A DNA stretch of 64,000 nt from the NCBI GenBank assembly GCA_013824715.1, contig PNOH01000014.1:1-64000 (forward strand), given 5' to 3'. Position 1 is the first letter of the stretch; each line of letters opens with the position of its first letter. Below the pieces are notes generated by a model. It worked only from the letters and a program-made list of their open reading frames with translations. It was not told where the DNA came from and ran no database searches. Both the position numbers and the translations under genes were made by a program. This document shows positions 54,652 through 63,626 of the stretch, piece by piece. This DNA is from Odoribacter sp. (GTDB lineage Bacteria; Bacteroidota; Bacteroidia; Bacteroidales; Prolixibacteraceae).

Positions 54652-56070
54652 TTATAATTTAAGTGATTGATACAATTCTATATATTCCAAGGCGGCCCTG
54701 TTCCACGAATGGTCTATCTCCATAATTTGTTTTCTGATTTTTTTGAAAGTTCTTTTTTCCTGAAAGATATGTTTTGCCCGATGAATGGCATGGGTAACAT
54801 CAGTTATTGTACATTGATCGTGACAAACACCAAATCCATGGTCGCCAATATCGGTTACAGTATCCTTCAACCCACCTGTACGTCGCACAATTGGAATTGT
54901 TCCGTAACGAAGCGCATACATCTGGTTCAATCCGCATGGTTCAACCCGCGAAGGCATCAGCAAAAAATCTGCCCCTGCATAAATGAGGTGCGAAAGTTTT
55001 TCATTGTATCCAATATGGGAGCAATAATTTCCTTTGAATTGGTCTTCCAAATGAAGAAGGGCATGCTCGATATGCTTTTCGCCCGAGCCTAAAATGAGTA
55101 TATTTTGTTCGCCGGGCTTATAATGTAAAACATCATGAATAATACCGGGCAATATATCCGCTCCTTTTTCACCAACCAAACGGCCAATAAAAGTAAAAAG
55201 TGGTTTTGACTTATCTAAACCAAATTGGCTGCATAGTATTTCTTTATTGGCTTTTTTCCCTTCCTCAACTGTTTTTGTGTTGAAATTTCTCTCCAGCATC
55301 GGATCGGTCTCCGGATTCCAAACATCAGCATCAATTCCGTTTAAAATGCCAAGCGATTTGCCGCGTTCGGTACGAAGCAGCTCTTCCATCCCATTCATCG
55401 AGTAACTGATTTCGTCCAGATAGCTTGGAGAAACGGTCGTCACCTTCCAGGCACATTTAATGGCCGATGCCAGCGGATTGATCAGATTGTGCCATTCGAT
55501 CAGTCCGTTATAATACGAATGAAACGGAGGCAGGTAATACAGTTTTTCGAACCCGAACTGTCCCTGATATTGACCATTGTGGATGGTAAACACCGTGGGA
55601 ACATGTTCGAACCGTTGATATTCCCTGACTTTCGACATCAAAAAGGGAATAAATCCGGTATGCTGGTCGTGACAATGAACCACGTCTGGTGTTTCCTTAC
55701 GCTCCTTCAGCCAGTTTAATACGGCAATCTGGAAGGTTATGAATCGCTCGGTGTCGTCTTTGTAGGAATAGACATTTTCGCGGTCGAACAAACCCGGAAT
55801 GTCAATCAGATACAACTCGTACCCCAACGGTTTTTTCTGAAGTTTTAAAACATTAAAAGCTAAATTCGCATGTCCCAACCTGGCAACACCCGAGAAAATG
55901 GTCGAAAATTCATTTTTCCGACTAAATTTTCCGTGGTAAAAAGGCATAATTACGGTGGACGAATGCCCCATTAAGGTTTGATATTTAGGTAATGCACCTA
56001 CAACATCGGCCAATCCACCAACCTTGGCTGCCGGGTAACATTCTGCACTAATGTGTATTATCTCCATCAT
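54652..56070 (-). CDS. glgA: Glycogen synthase
   Basis: 472 residues, GT5. MEIIHISAECYPAAKVGGLADVVGALP contains the KVGGL motif; C-terminal FLLMPSRVEPCGLNQMYALRYG is the ADP-glucose site. Transfers glucose from ADP-glucose. It heads the glgA-glgC operon within the phosphorus island, where glycogen storage under phosphate limitation is a plausible link. Confidence 0.95.
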   Translation of the reverse strand: MMEIIHISAECYPAAKVGGLADVVGALPKYQTLMGHSSTVIMPFYHGKFSRKNEFSTIFSGVARLGHANLAFNVLKLQKKPLGYELYLIDIPGLFDRENVYSYKDDTERFITFQIAVLNWLKERKETPDVVHCHDQHTGFIPFLMSKVREYQRFEHVPTVFTIHNGQYQGQFGFEKLYYLPPFHSYYNGLIEWHNLINPLASAIKCAWKVTTVSPSYLDEISYSMNGMEELLRTERGKSLGILNGIDADVWNPETDPMLERNFNTKTVEEGKKANKEILCSQFGLDKSKPLFTFIGRLVGEKGADILPGIIHDVLHYKPGEQNILILGSGEKHIEHALLHLEDQFKGNYCSHIGYNEKLSHLIYAGADFLLMPSRVEPCGLNQMYALRYGTIPIVRRTGGLKDTVTDIGDHGFGVCHDQCTITDVTHAIHRAKHIFQEKRTFKKIRKQIMEIDHSWNRAALEYIELYQSLKL

Positions 56071-56201
56071 TTAAATCGTTTCAAATTCAAGACTTCTGTG
56101 CCTATGCTCTTGTTGTTAAATTTATAAAAAATATTCAGAATTGAATAATAAGGTACTTTCAAACATGTTAATAATTTTAGTCTGAAATCTGGAAGATGCA
56201 C

Positions 56202-56232
56202 ACAAAAAAAAATCCCGAATATTTCCGGGATT
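56202..56232 (-). terminator. Terminator of phoU-phoB-phoR
   Basis: On the minus strand the stem AATCCCG / CGGGATT is followed by nine T. It sits 76 bp after the phoR stop. Confidence 0.85.
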
Positions 56233-56308
56233 AGTTCAGTGCAAATTTTTGCTTTTTAAATAAACTTAATGAAATAAGGGTATCGCAATTCAGTTCTAAT
56301 CTGTCAGT

Positions 56309-58081
56309 TTATTTTTTAGAAAGTGAGAATAAAAACTCCAATCCTCCTTCGACTCTATTTCGAACCGAAATCTCGCCTTTGTGTAATAAAATGGCATTTT
56401 TAACTATTGAAAGGCCCAGGCCTGTACCTCCATTTTCGCGCGAACGGCCATAATCAACCCGGTAGAACCGTTCAAAAATGCGGGGCAGATGTTCTTCCGA
56501 AATGCCATTACCCGAATCGGCATACTGAAAATAGTAGAATTTATCGTCTTCCAGGTATTTTCGGATGGATATAACTGTGTTGTCGCCGGAATAGTTGATT
56601 GAATTTTCAACCAGATTCTGGAAAACCGAGAAGAGCAGTGATTCGTTTCCGTTTACAACGACTTCGTTGTCAACCTCAATACGGTATTCCATATTCTTGT
56701 TGGTAAGCCTGCTTTTCAGATTTTCAATGACATCGCGGATAACAGGTTTCAGCATCAACGGTTTGAATTCGAATAATCCACCAGCATCTTCAATGTTGTT
56801 CAGCAAGGAAATGTCATTGAGCAAGTCGGTCAGCCGTTCAGATTGGGCAAATGCTTTTTCAAGAAAATAGCGCTGTTTATCTATTGGGATACTCTGATTA
56901 TTAATTAGTGTTTCGAGGTAGCCTTTTATGGATGATAAAGGCGTTTTCAACTCATGGGCAATGTTTGAAGTAAGTTGTTGTTTCAGCAGTCGTTGTTTTT
57001 CGGGACGTGTCACATCACTAATCAGTACTTCAAAACTTTTATCCACAAAGATGATGCATCTGAGCTGAAAGAATTTTTCGCTTTTTTCTATGGTATATTC
57101 AATCTGTGGAAGCTCTTTATGCTGGGCTTGAATGTCCTGTCCCCGGTATTGATCAACAAATTCAACAATTTTACTGAATTCGGGGATACTAAAAATATGC
57201 TCGGCCGAAATAGTTGACTTATCTGAAATCATGTTGATGAATTGAATAAAATGACTGTTGGCCAGTATTTTATGCTTTTCAGGAGAAAAAATAGAAATGC
57301 CCTCTTTAAGAACCTGCAAGTGCCCGTACAATTTTTCCTTTTCGCCGGTTAACTCGTCTTTGGCTGTTTTCAGATTATCGTAAATTTGAATGATTTGTCG
57401 TCGGATTACGCCCAGCTCGTTGTCCTGAAAATTACTGTCCATTTTTGAAATATCTTCGTTTAATCCGGCCTTCAGCGCAAAATCTTTCAGTTTGATGATA
57501 AAATCACTCAACCTGCGGGTAGTATAATGCAGCAAAATCCACATTAGCAGAAAAAGGAAAACCACGAAAAACAGGAAAAAATGTTCGGTCTTCAGGAATT
57601 TGATGATATCCACATTGTAAACGGCTGCAGTGCGTACCACATAGTTTTTACAGTTTTTGGCGTAGTAATAGAATTTCTGATTGGTAGTTTGAGAAACCCT
57701 GATACTGGAACCTTTGCCTGAATGGACAGCTTTTTGGACTTCCGGCCTCAAGAGGTGGTTCTCAATGTGTTTGACATCAGCCACAAAACTATCGTACAGC
57801 ACTTTGCCATCCATATTCATGATGGTGAGCCGGGTGTTTTCGATGGGTAACAGGCTCTTTAAGGTATCAAGCGATTTAAAGTCACCCGTTTCAAATATCT
57901 TTTTATGCTCGATGTAACGATGGGCCACTTCCGAAATGTTATCCAGCTTATTTTCGAGTTGGCCAGTCCTGTAACTTTTTTCACGATCGTACTGGTAACC
58001 CAGCACAGCCAGGGTAAAGATGGAAAAGACTACAAAAAAGTTCGTAAAAATTCGTCGACGAAAAGTACGTTGTATGACCAC
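56309..58081 (-). CDS. phoR: Phosphate-type sensor histidine kinase
   Basis: 590 residues: TM1 near 10-29, an extracytoplasmic domain of about 130 residues, TM2 near 166-186, then a HAMP/PAS-like part, HisKA with His376 in SNIAHELKTPLSSIKG and HATPase (N-box FQNLVENSINYSG, G-boxes DSGNGIS and GGTGLGLSIV). The order phoU-phoB-phoR and the nearby pst genes identify it as PhoR. It starts 23 bp after phoB. Confidence 0.92.
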   Translation of the reverse strand: MVIQRTFRRRIFTNFFVVFSIFTLAVLGYQYDREKSYRTGQLENKLDNISEVAHRYIEHKKIFETGDFKSLDTLKSLLPIENTRLTIMNMDGKVLYDSFVADVKHIENHLLRPEVQKAVHSGKGSSIRVSQTTNQKFYYYAKNCKNYVVRTAAVYNVDIIKFLKTEHFFLFFVVFLFLLMWILLHYTTRRLSDFIIKLKDFALKAGLNEDISKMDSNFQDNELGVIRRQIIQIYDNLKTAKDELTGEKEKLYGHLQVLKEGISIFSPEKHKILANSHFIQFINMISDKSTISAEHIFSIPEFSKIVEFVDQYRGQDIQAQHKELPQIEYTIEKSEKFFQLRCIIFVDKSFEVLISDVTRPEKQRLLKQQLTSNIAHELKTPLSSIKGYLETLINNQSIPIDKQRYFLEKAFAQSERLTDLLNDISLLNNIEDAGGLFEFKPLMLKPVIRDVIENLKSRLTNKNMEYRIEVDNEVVVNGNESLLFSVFQNLVENSINYSGDNTVISIRKYLEDDKFYYFQYADSGNGISEEHLPRIFERFYRVDYGRSRENGGTGLGLSIVKNAILLHKGEISVRNRVEGGLEFLFSLSKK

Positions 58082-58104
58082 GGTAAGTTCTGTATTAGTT
58101 TGTC

Positions 58105-58785
58105 CTAGTTCTCAAAGCAATATCCATATCCTGACCGGCCTTTGATGAAATTGCCGTATTCGCCGATTTTTTTTCTTAACCGGGCAATATTTACGTCAAC
58201 ATTTCGCTCAGTAACGATCACGTCATCGCTCCAGATGCGGTCCAGAATTTCCTGGCGGCTGAGGTATTTGCCCTTGTATGAAATCAGCATAGTCAATATC
58301 TCAAATTCTTTGCGGGTAAGCAATATCGGTTCATTATCAATGCTTACTGATTTGCGGTTCAAATCAAGTTCCAGGTTGTCAATGGTAATCACTTTAGGTT
58401 TGATTTCAACGCTTTTACCACGGCGCAACACGGCTTTGATCCGGGCCACCAGTTCTTTAATCGAAAAAGGTTTTGACAGGTAATCGTCGGCGCCCACATT
58501 AAATCCGGTAAGCATATCGTTTTCAGTTTCGCGTGCTGTCAGAAAAATAATGGGGATTGAAAGTCCCAGTTCCTTTCTGATTTTATCGGCCAGTTTGAAA
58601 CCCGACATACCGCCCATCATCACGTCGAGCAACAACAGGTCAAAACGCTCAATCGATTTGGAGAGAGCTTCTTCACCAGAATAAGCCACTTCGATCCCGA
58701 AACCTTCGCTTGCCAGATTGAACTGAAGAATCTCGCACAGATCCTTTTCATCGTCAACTACCAATATTTTATAATCCTGATTCAT
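58105..58785 (-). CDS. phoB: Phosphate regulon response regulator
   Basis: 226 residues. Receiver domain with Asp54 in LLLDVMMGGM and Lys in DYLSKPFS; OmpR/PhoB-type winged helix with LTRKEFEILTMLISYKGKYLSRQE. Transcription activator that binds tandem 11-bp repeats. It starts 29 bp after phoU and is followed by phoR. Confidence 0.94.
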   Translation of the reverse strand: MNQDYKILVVDDEKDLCEILQFNLASEGFGIEVAYSGEEALSKSIERFDLLLLDVMMGGMSGFKLADKIRKELGLSIPIIFLTARETENDMLTGFNVGADDYLSKPFSIKELVARIKAVLRRGKSVEIKPKVITIDNLELDLNRKSVSIDNEPILLTRKEFEILTMLISYKGKYLSRQEILDRIWSDDVIVTERNVDVNIARLRKKIGEYGNFIKGRSGYGYCFEN

Positions 58786-58814
58786 AGTTTGCTGAGGAGT
58801 TATTTTTTCCTGTT

Positions 58815-59495
58815 TCAGGGTCGCTTGTGGCGAATATCTTTTCCTTCGCAGGAATAATAAGAAGCTTCTGCAATGTTGGCCGCATGATCCGAAATCCGTT
58901 CAATGGCAGCAACCATCTCTTTGATTTTGATAAAACTGAGCAGGATATTTTTGTCTTCGGCAACCAGGTTTGCCCTTTCGGCAACCTTTTTCAACATTTT
59001 GTGATTGAACTCATCAACGATAGACTCTGATTTGATCGTCCATATAGCCAATTCCATATCCTGATTAATAAACGACAACATCGAACGGCGGGCCATATCG
59101 ACACTTAAGTCCATCATCTTTGATATAAATCCTGAAAGGCTGGAGTAAACTTCCTGATTTTCGATGCCAACAAGCAATTTGGTAATGCTTATGGCCAGGT
59201 CTCCAATCCGTTCGAGACTGATTACAATCCGGTAACAGGCAATTAATTTTCGAATCTCTGAGGCTACCGGCTGATAGAGCGCGATGGAATTGATAATATT
59301 TTCGCTGACCCTGACTTCAAGCTTATTGATTTTGCTTTCATCCTTATTTAACGCATTAAGCTGATCGTCATCAAAAAGTAATTTTTCCGTTGAAATCAGT
59401 TTCTTAACTACATCAAGCTGATTGAGTACCATGTTGGCAAGTTTCTCATAATCAGACAAAATATTAAGAATTGCTTCGTCCTTCTTTTGTGGCAT
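58815..59495 (-). CDS. phoU: PhoU-family phosphate signalling protein
   Basis: 226 residues, all-helical with two PhoU repeats. Metal-binding pattern LERIGDLAISIT in the first and IERISDHAANIAE in the second. Links PstB state to PhoR. First gene of the phoU-phoB-phoR operon, 30 kb away from pst rather than adjacent. The start at MPQKKDEAILNIL is natural. Confidence 0.93.
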   Translation of the reverse strand: MPQKKDEAILNILSDYEKLANMVLNQLDVVKKLISTEKLLFDDDQLNALNKDESKINKLEVRVSENIINSIALYQPVASEIRKLIACYRIVISLERIGDLAISITKLLVGIENQEVYSSLSGFISKMMDLSVDMARRSMLSFINQDMELAIWTIKSESIVDEFNHKMLKKVAERANLVAEDKNILLSFIKIKEMVAAIERISDHAANIAEASYYSCEGKDIRHKRP

Positions 59496-59664
59496 GTTTG
59501 ATTTTTATTATAATTTTTCAACTATGCTATTCTTCACTCTTACTCCAGTTAAGCAACAGTTTTACTAAGATAGGAATTATTCAGGAATAAGGAGAATTTC
59601 AGTTGATTGTTTTGATTTATTGCTTTACAACGAGTACAAAATTGAGACTATTAAATTAAAAATC

Positions 59665-59682
59665 TGTTACAATAATGTTACA
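59665..59682 (-). promoter_or_regulatory. Candidate PhoB site of phoU-phoB-phoR
   Basis: Perfect direct repeat TGTTACA at 59665 and 59676 (TGTAACA-N4-TGTAACA on the minus strand), 11-bp period, 169 bp before phoU. The best match of the set. It implies autoregulation. Confidence 0.65.
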
Positions 59683-59921
59683 GCAGGATTAATTTAAAAT
59701 GACTCAAATCAAACGGCACGTCGCGTCATACAGGTTATAGCGCTGAATAACTGCGAAATACATTCAAATACTGAGACCTTAACCGATTACAATTATTGCA
59801 GAATGATAACTTTTAAAGGTGCGATGACAACAAATTTTAAACAAAAGAATTAGAAACTGAATTTATTTTTCGGTTTGCCCAACCACCACAATCTGGCGGG
59901 CAAGCTGAAATTCATTAAGTT

Positions 59922-60065
59922 TTAACCGTTCTCTGAAGATATGGAATAGTGAGGATTTTCAGGAAATGCAGAACTGATCAATTTAATAAAATCACCATTG
60001 CCTGTGCCAATATCCAGTACCTTGTGAATTGGTTTTCCGTCGAAAAATGTTTTAAGCTGTTCCAT
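59922..60065 (-). pseudogene. SAM-dependent methyltransferase stub
   Basis: A 47-residue frame starts at ATG 60065, 2 bp after the TauE stop: MEQLKTFFDGKPIHKVLDIG, then GNGDFIKLISSAFPENPHYS, which is the motif I (DIGTGNG) of Rossmann methyltransferases. It ends at TAA after YSISSENG, where about 150 further residues would be expected. The remainder is lost. The rest of the gap 59496-59921 has only the PhoB site. Confidence 0.65.
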
Positions 60066-60067
60066 TT

Positions 60068-60823
60068 TTAAAGTAGTAATAAGAATGCCGAAATAGCAGT
60101 AATAACAATAACGAATCCGCGATAAGTATGTTCAGGTATAATTTTAACCACTTTGAATCCGAGAAAAGCCCCAAGAGCAATCGCAGGCAAAGTTATCAGG
60201 TCGATCATCAGGGTTTCGGAGCTGATATTATTCCAGACAAACAATTGCAGCGGAAATTTGGTGAAGTTGATGATCATGAAAAACCATGCGCTGGTGCCAA
60301 TAAAGCTGTTTTTCGGAAGGTGCATGGCCAACAGGTAAATGGCAAAAACCGGTCCTGCCACATTGCCGATCATAGTTGCAAAACCTCCTAAAACGCCCAT
60401 AGCTGCGGCAAACCACCATTTGTCCGGAAAAAAGTTTGTTCCTTTTCGTTTATCCTGCCAAAGCATCAGCCCGATACTCAGGAATACCAGGATGGCAATC
60501 AGGTTTTTGAATTGCTCATCGTTGACCATTTCTCCAATCCACAAGGCCAGCAGTAATCCAACCACAGCCCATGGAATCACATTAACCAAATGTCTCCAGT
60601 TGGCATGACGACGGTAATAAGCAACACCAAAAATGTCGGCCATCATCAGGATTGGCAGTAATACCCCGGTTGATTGTTTAGCTCCAAAAATAAAAGCCAG
60701 CGCCGGTACAACAATCATCGAAACGCCCGGAACACCCACTTTCGACATTCCGATCAGCATTCCGCAAACCATGATGATGATCCATTCGAGTGCATTTATT
60801 TGGAGAGAAGACAGGATTTCCAT
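60068..60823 (-). CDS. TauE/SafE family transporter
   Basis: 251 residues and about seven membrane segments. The family start is LIGMSKVGVPGVSMIVVPALAFIFG and the repeat GVLGGFATMIGNVAGPVFAIYL is a good match. Thought to export sulfite/sulfonate-type anions. A 139-bp decayed copy of its 5' end lies at 61551-61689, with a toxin-antitoxin pair between. Confidence 0.88.
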   Translation of the reverse strand: MEILSSLQINALEWIIIMVCGMLIGMSKVGVPGVSMIVVPALAFIFGAKQSTGVLLPILMMADIFGVAYYRRHANWRHLVNVIPWAVVGLLLALWIGEMVNDEQFKNLIAILVFLSIGLMLWQDKRKGTNFFPDKWWFAAAMGVLGGFATMIGNVAGPVFAIYLLAMHLPKNSFIGTSAWFFMIINFTKFPLQLFVWNNISSETLMIDLITLPAIALGAFLGFKVVKIIPEHTYRGFVIVITAISAFLLLL

Positions 60824-60884
60824 ATCGATAAATTATACATTCCTGTCTTATTAGGGTGAAACCCGTGCCTGAAGGTTACTACTA

Positions 60885-61040
60885 TTATGCACTGGGCTTT
60901 ATTGAGTTTTCCAGTTTCTTCAGTTTGAAATACTCAACGATTTCCTCTTTTGTCATTTTGGAAAGCTTTTCGCTCAATATCTTTCGTTGGTCACGCATAA
61001 ATTTTACAGCGTCGAACGTTTTCTCAGTTGTTGTCTTCAT
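60885..61040 (-). CDS. Small probable antitoxin of the PIN-domain pair
   Basis: 51 residues: MKTTTEKTFDAVKFMRDQRK, then KLSKMTKEEIVEYFKLKKLE, a charged helical protein typical of small partners in VapC-like pairs. Its ATG lies inside the end of the PIN gene (17-bp overlap). Toxin first and antitoxin second is the less common order. Confidence 0.65.
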   Translation of the reverse strand: MKTTTEKTFDAVKFMRDQRKILSEKLSKMTKEEIVEYFKLKKLENSIKPSA

Positions 61041-61491
61041 AAGTCATAAAGTCTCTCGGTGAACGTATTTCTAATTCCTTATATCCATTCTTAATGTTTA
61101 TAGAATTGTATCCACGTATCCTTTCAACATTAACAATGTGTTTGAAGTTCCAGCTAATCAAAAAGTCAGCATGATTAATTGTTGCTAGTGCAATATGTAA
61201 ACAGTCGGCAAAGCTTGTTTGGCCGACAACTCTCTCCATAATATATTGTGTCGCTAGTTCAACTACCTCCTCATTGGTATCGATAAATTCTGTATTTTCT
61301 GTCTTTAAACTTTTAACCAATTCTTTAACATTCTCAGGTGCCGGACTAATTTCGTCTTGTGTAACGGATGAAAATAAGAGTTTAAATTCTTCATTTTGAA
61401 GTCTTTCGAATAGCGGTACTGTAAATTCTGAAAACTCTTCATCGAAATAACCACCAAAAACTGATGTGTCAATATAAACTCTTTGTTTCAT
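61024..61491 (-). CDS. PIN-domain protein (VapC-like toxin)
   Basis: 155 residues from ATG 61491. The first acidic residue lies in VYIDTSVFGGYFDEEF, and later ones in TSFADCLHIALATINHADFLISWN; this is the PIN ribonuclease layout. The frame is open to 61548, but MKQRVYIDTS is the natural start. Probably cleaves RNA and is held by the overlapping small gene. Confidence 0.82.
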   Translation of the reverse strand: MKQRVYIDTSVFGGYFDEEFSEFTVPLFERLQNEEFKLLFSSVTQDEISPAPENVKELVKSLKTENTEFIDTNEEVVELATQYIMERVVGQTSFADCLHIALATINHADFLISWNFKHIVNVERIRGYNSINIKNGYKELEIRSPRDFMTYEDNN

Positions 61492-61550
61492 GCTATAAAA
61501 ATAGCGAAAATCATTGGATTTCTTTAGATTTTTCATTGCCCGGTGCATTA

Positions 61551-61689
61551 CTCCAAAAATAAAAGCCAGCGCCGGTATGACAACTATTTACACTCCGGGA
61601 ACAACAAATTACGACATTCCGACCAGCATTCCGCAATCCATGATGATCCATTCGAGAGCATTAAGGTGAATTGAGGAGAGCAGTTCCAT
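61551..61689 (-). pseudogene. Decayed copy of the tauE 5' end
   Basis: 139 bp matching 60682-60823 at most positions, with one 3-bp deletion. Read from ATG 61689 it starts MELLSSIHLNALEWIIMDCG, but two stops interrupt (after GMLVGMS and after VVPGV). Its right end, CTCCAAAAATAAAAGCCAGC, marks the boundary of the insertion. Confidence 0.85.
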
Positions 61690-61725
61690 CGGGCAATTTT
61701 AGATTGAAGCCTAAAAGTAAGCGAT

Positions 61726-62175
61726 TTACTTTAGCAAATATTCCTTGTCGAGCAAATCCAATTCAGCGTTTTCAGTTTCGCCAAACCATTTCCGGACATG
61801 CTCTCTGGCCTGCTTCCTGATTTCAGGAGTGATATAAACAGCCATTTGCCGAATGATAAGCAGCAAAACCCCCAAGTCATCAGTAAATCCAAGTAAAGGG
61901 GCAATATCCGGAATAAAGTCTATTGGTAGAATAAAATAACCCAATGCAGCCGATAAAATCAATTTGGCTTTGAGCGGAACGTCATCCGATTTCATCATAT
62001 AATGCAGCAAGATAGCAAGATACACTACTTTCATGCCTGAAACTTTGGCCACACGTTTCAGCTTATCCCTAAACGAAGCATCCGAATAATGTTTCCTGTA
62101 TCTGGCCGATTTCATCTCATCGGCAAACAGGCTGTACAGATTGGCCCCGATTTGTATGGTGCGGAATTTTTTCAT
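61726..62175 (-). CDS. DUF1232 (YkvA) family membrane protein
   Basis: 149 residues from ATG 62175 (MKKFRTIQIGANLYSLFADE). The DUF1232 core is AALGYFILPIDFIPDIAPLLGFTDD, with the LPIDFIPD motif. Open to 62322, but that part runs through a palindrome cluster and is rejected. Function not known. Confidence 0.85.
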   Translation of the reverse strand: MKKFRTIQIGANLYSLFADEMKSARYRKHYSDASFRDKLKRVAKVSGMKVVYLAILLHYMMKSDDVPLKAKLILSAALGYFILPIDFIPDIAPLLGFTDDLGVLLLIIRQMAVYITPEIRKQAREHVRKWFGETENAELDLLDKEYLLK

Positions 62176-62299
62176 CTGATTTCGCTGTTCTCTTTTTAAA
62201 AGTTCAAAATATTTAAGGCCAATTCCATTCCGTCCGAAATAAGGAGAATGTTTTATTCTGCTACCTACCGTGGACGGATTGATAATATTAATCTCAATA

Positions 62300-62418
62300 C
62301 CGTTCGCTGAAGCGAACGGCAAAGAATATTGCTCTTAAGATGATTAGGGCGATATCCTTTGCCGTCACATTCATGTGACGGATAGCTGAAATCATCGTTA
62401 ATCAATGGGCTTTAGCCC
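62300..62418. repeat. Cluster of three palindromes (REP-like)
   Basis: CCGTTCGCTGAAGCGAACGG (62300), CCGTCACATTCATGTGACGG (62362) and GGGCTTTAGCCC (62407). They fill the gap between the DUF1232 start and the end of the dus gene. Confidence 0.7.
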
Positions 62419-62431
62419 CACAATGTCTTTG

Positions 62432-63445
62432 CTATTTCAAACTCACATTCGAGTAATCAACCCGAACAAAGCCAAAAAGTTCTTCAATCAAATTCAAGGC
62501 TTCCTGAACATCTTCGAGTGTTTCGGCCTGCAACAGCCGGATCCGGTGTTCCCGAAAGTTAGGCAAAGTCGGAAAATATTTGGCAAAGTGGCGGCGCATC
62601 ATCAGAATTCCGCTGCGTACATTGTCTTTCCATTCTATCGTCATATTCAGTTGGTCGCGTACATTCTGAATCACATCAGAAACAGTTGGCGGTGGCAACA
62701 ACTCCCCGGTTTTCAGGTAATGTTTTACTTCTCTGAATATCCACGGACGGCCAATCGAACCGCGGCCAATCATCAGAGCATTTACACCAGTTTGATCGAG
62801 AAATTCTTTGGCTTTAACAGGGCCATTGATATCGCCATTTCCAATAATCGGAATTTTCATGCGTGGGTTGTTTTTTACATCTGCAATCAGCGACCAGTCA
62901 GCCTCTCCGGTGTACAACTGACTTCGGGTACGTCCGTGTATGGCTAATGCTGCTACACCTGCATCCTGCATCCGTTCGGCAACATCAACAATTATTTTGC
63001 TGTTTTCGTCCCAGCCCAGTCGGGTTTTGGCAGTAACCGGAATCTTTACCGCTTTCACAATCGCTTCAGTCATTCGCTGCATTTTCTCCGGATCGAGCAA
63101 CATGCCTGCACCCGCTCCGTGACGAATTATTTTTTTCATCGGACATCCGTAATTAATGTCAATAAAATCGGGCTGTGATTCTTCGGCAACTTTGGCTGCT
63201 TCAACCATTGAATTGATGTCGTGCCCGTAAATCTGGATAGCTACCGGGCGGTCGAAATCAAACAAGGTCATTTTTTGCTTCGTCTTCTGAATGTCGCGGA
63301 TCAGAGCTTCCGACGAAACAAACTCAGTGTACATCACATCAGCGCCGAACTTTTTGCACATGTACCGAAACGATTTGTATGTCACATCCTCCATGGGCGC
63401 CAAAAACAGCGGCATCTCACCTAAATCAATTGATCCGATTTTCAC
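62432..63445 (-). CDS. dusB: tRNA-dihydrouridine synthase (DusB-like)
   Basis: 337 residues from GTG 63445 (KIGSIDLGEMPLFLAPMEDVTY); a TTG 18 bp further upstream is possible. FMN site and catalytic Cys in DINYGCPMKKIIRHGAGAGM; KTRLGWDE; IHGRTRSQLYTGEADW; IIGNGDINGP; ALMIGRGSIGRPWIF. Reduces uridines in tRNA to dihydrouridine. Confidence 0.93.
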   Translation of the reverse strand: MKIGSIDLGEMPLFLAPMEDVTYKSFRYMCKKFGADVMYTEFVSSEALIRDIQKTKQKMTLFDFDRPVAIQIYGHDINSMVEAAKVAEESQPDFIDINYGCPMKKIIRHGAGAGMLLDPEKMQRMTEAIVKAVKIPVTAKTRLGWDENSKIIVDVAERMQDAGVAALAIHGRTRSQLYTGEADWSLIADVKNNPRMKIPIIGNGDINGPVKAKEFLDQTGVNALMIGRGSIGRPWIFREVKHYLKTGELLPPPTVSDVIQNVRDQLNMTIEWKDNVRSGILMMRRHFAKYFPTLPNFREHRIRLLQAETLEDVQEALNLIEELFGFVRVDYSNVSLK

Positions 63446-63626
63446 ATTATTTAATTTTCGCAATTTAAAATTCTATGCAAAGTAAGTAACAAAGTCTCAA
63501 AGAGACAAAGAGCCTGAGATTATTATCCCCATTCAAAATATTGCTAAACACTTTGTCACTTAATCTTAAGTTTTACGCAACTAAAACCAGATTTCTTCCG
63601 TCTTAGTTGAAACAAAACACACTCAA

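Noticed and set aside
62176-62322. N-terminal extension of the DUF1232 protein
   Set aside because: It reads through palindromes of the REP-like cluster and does not resemble the family.
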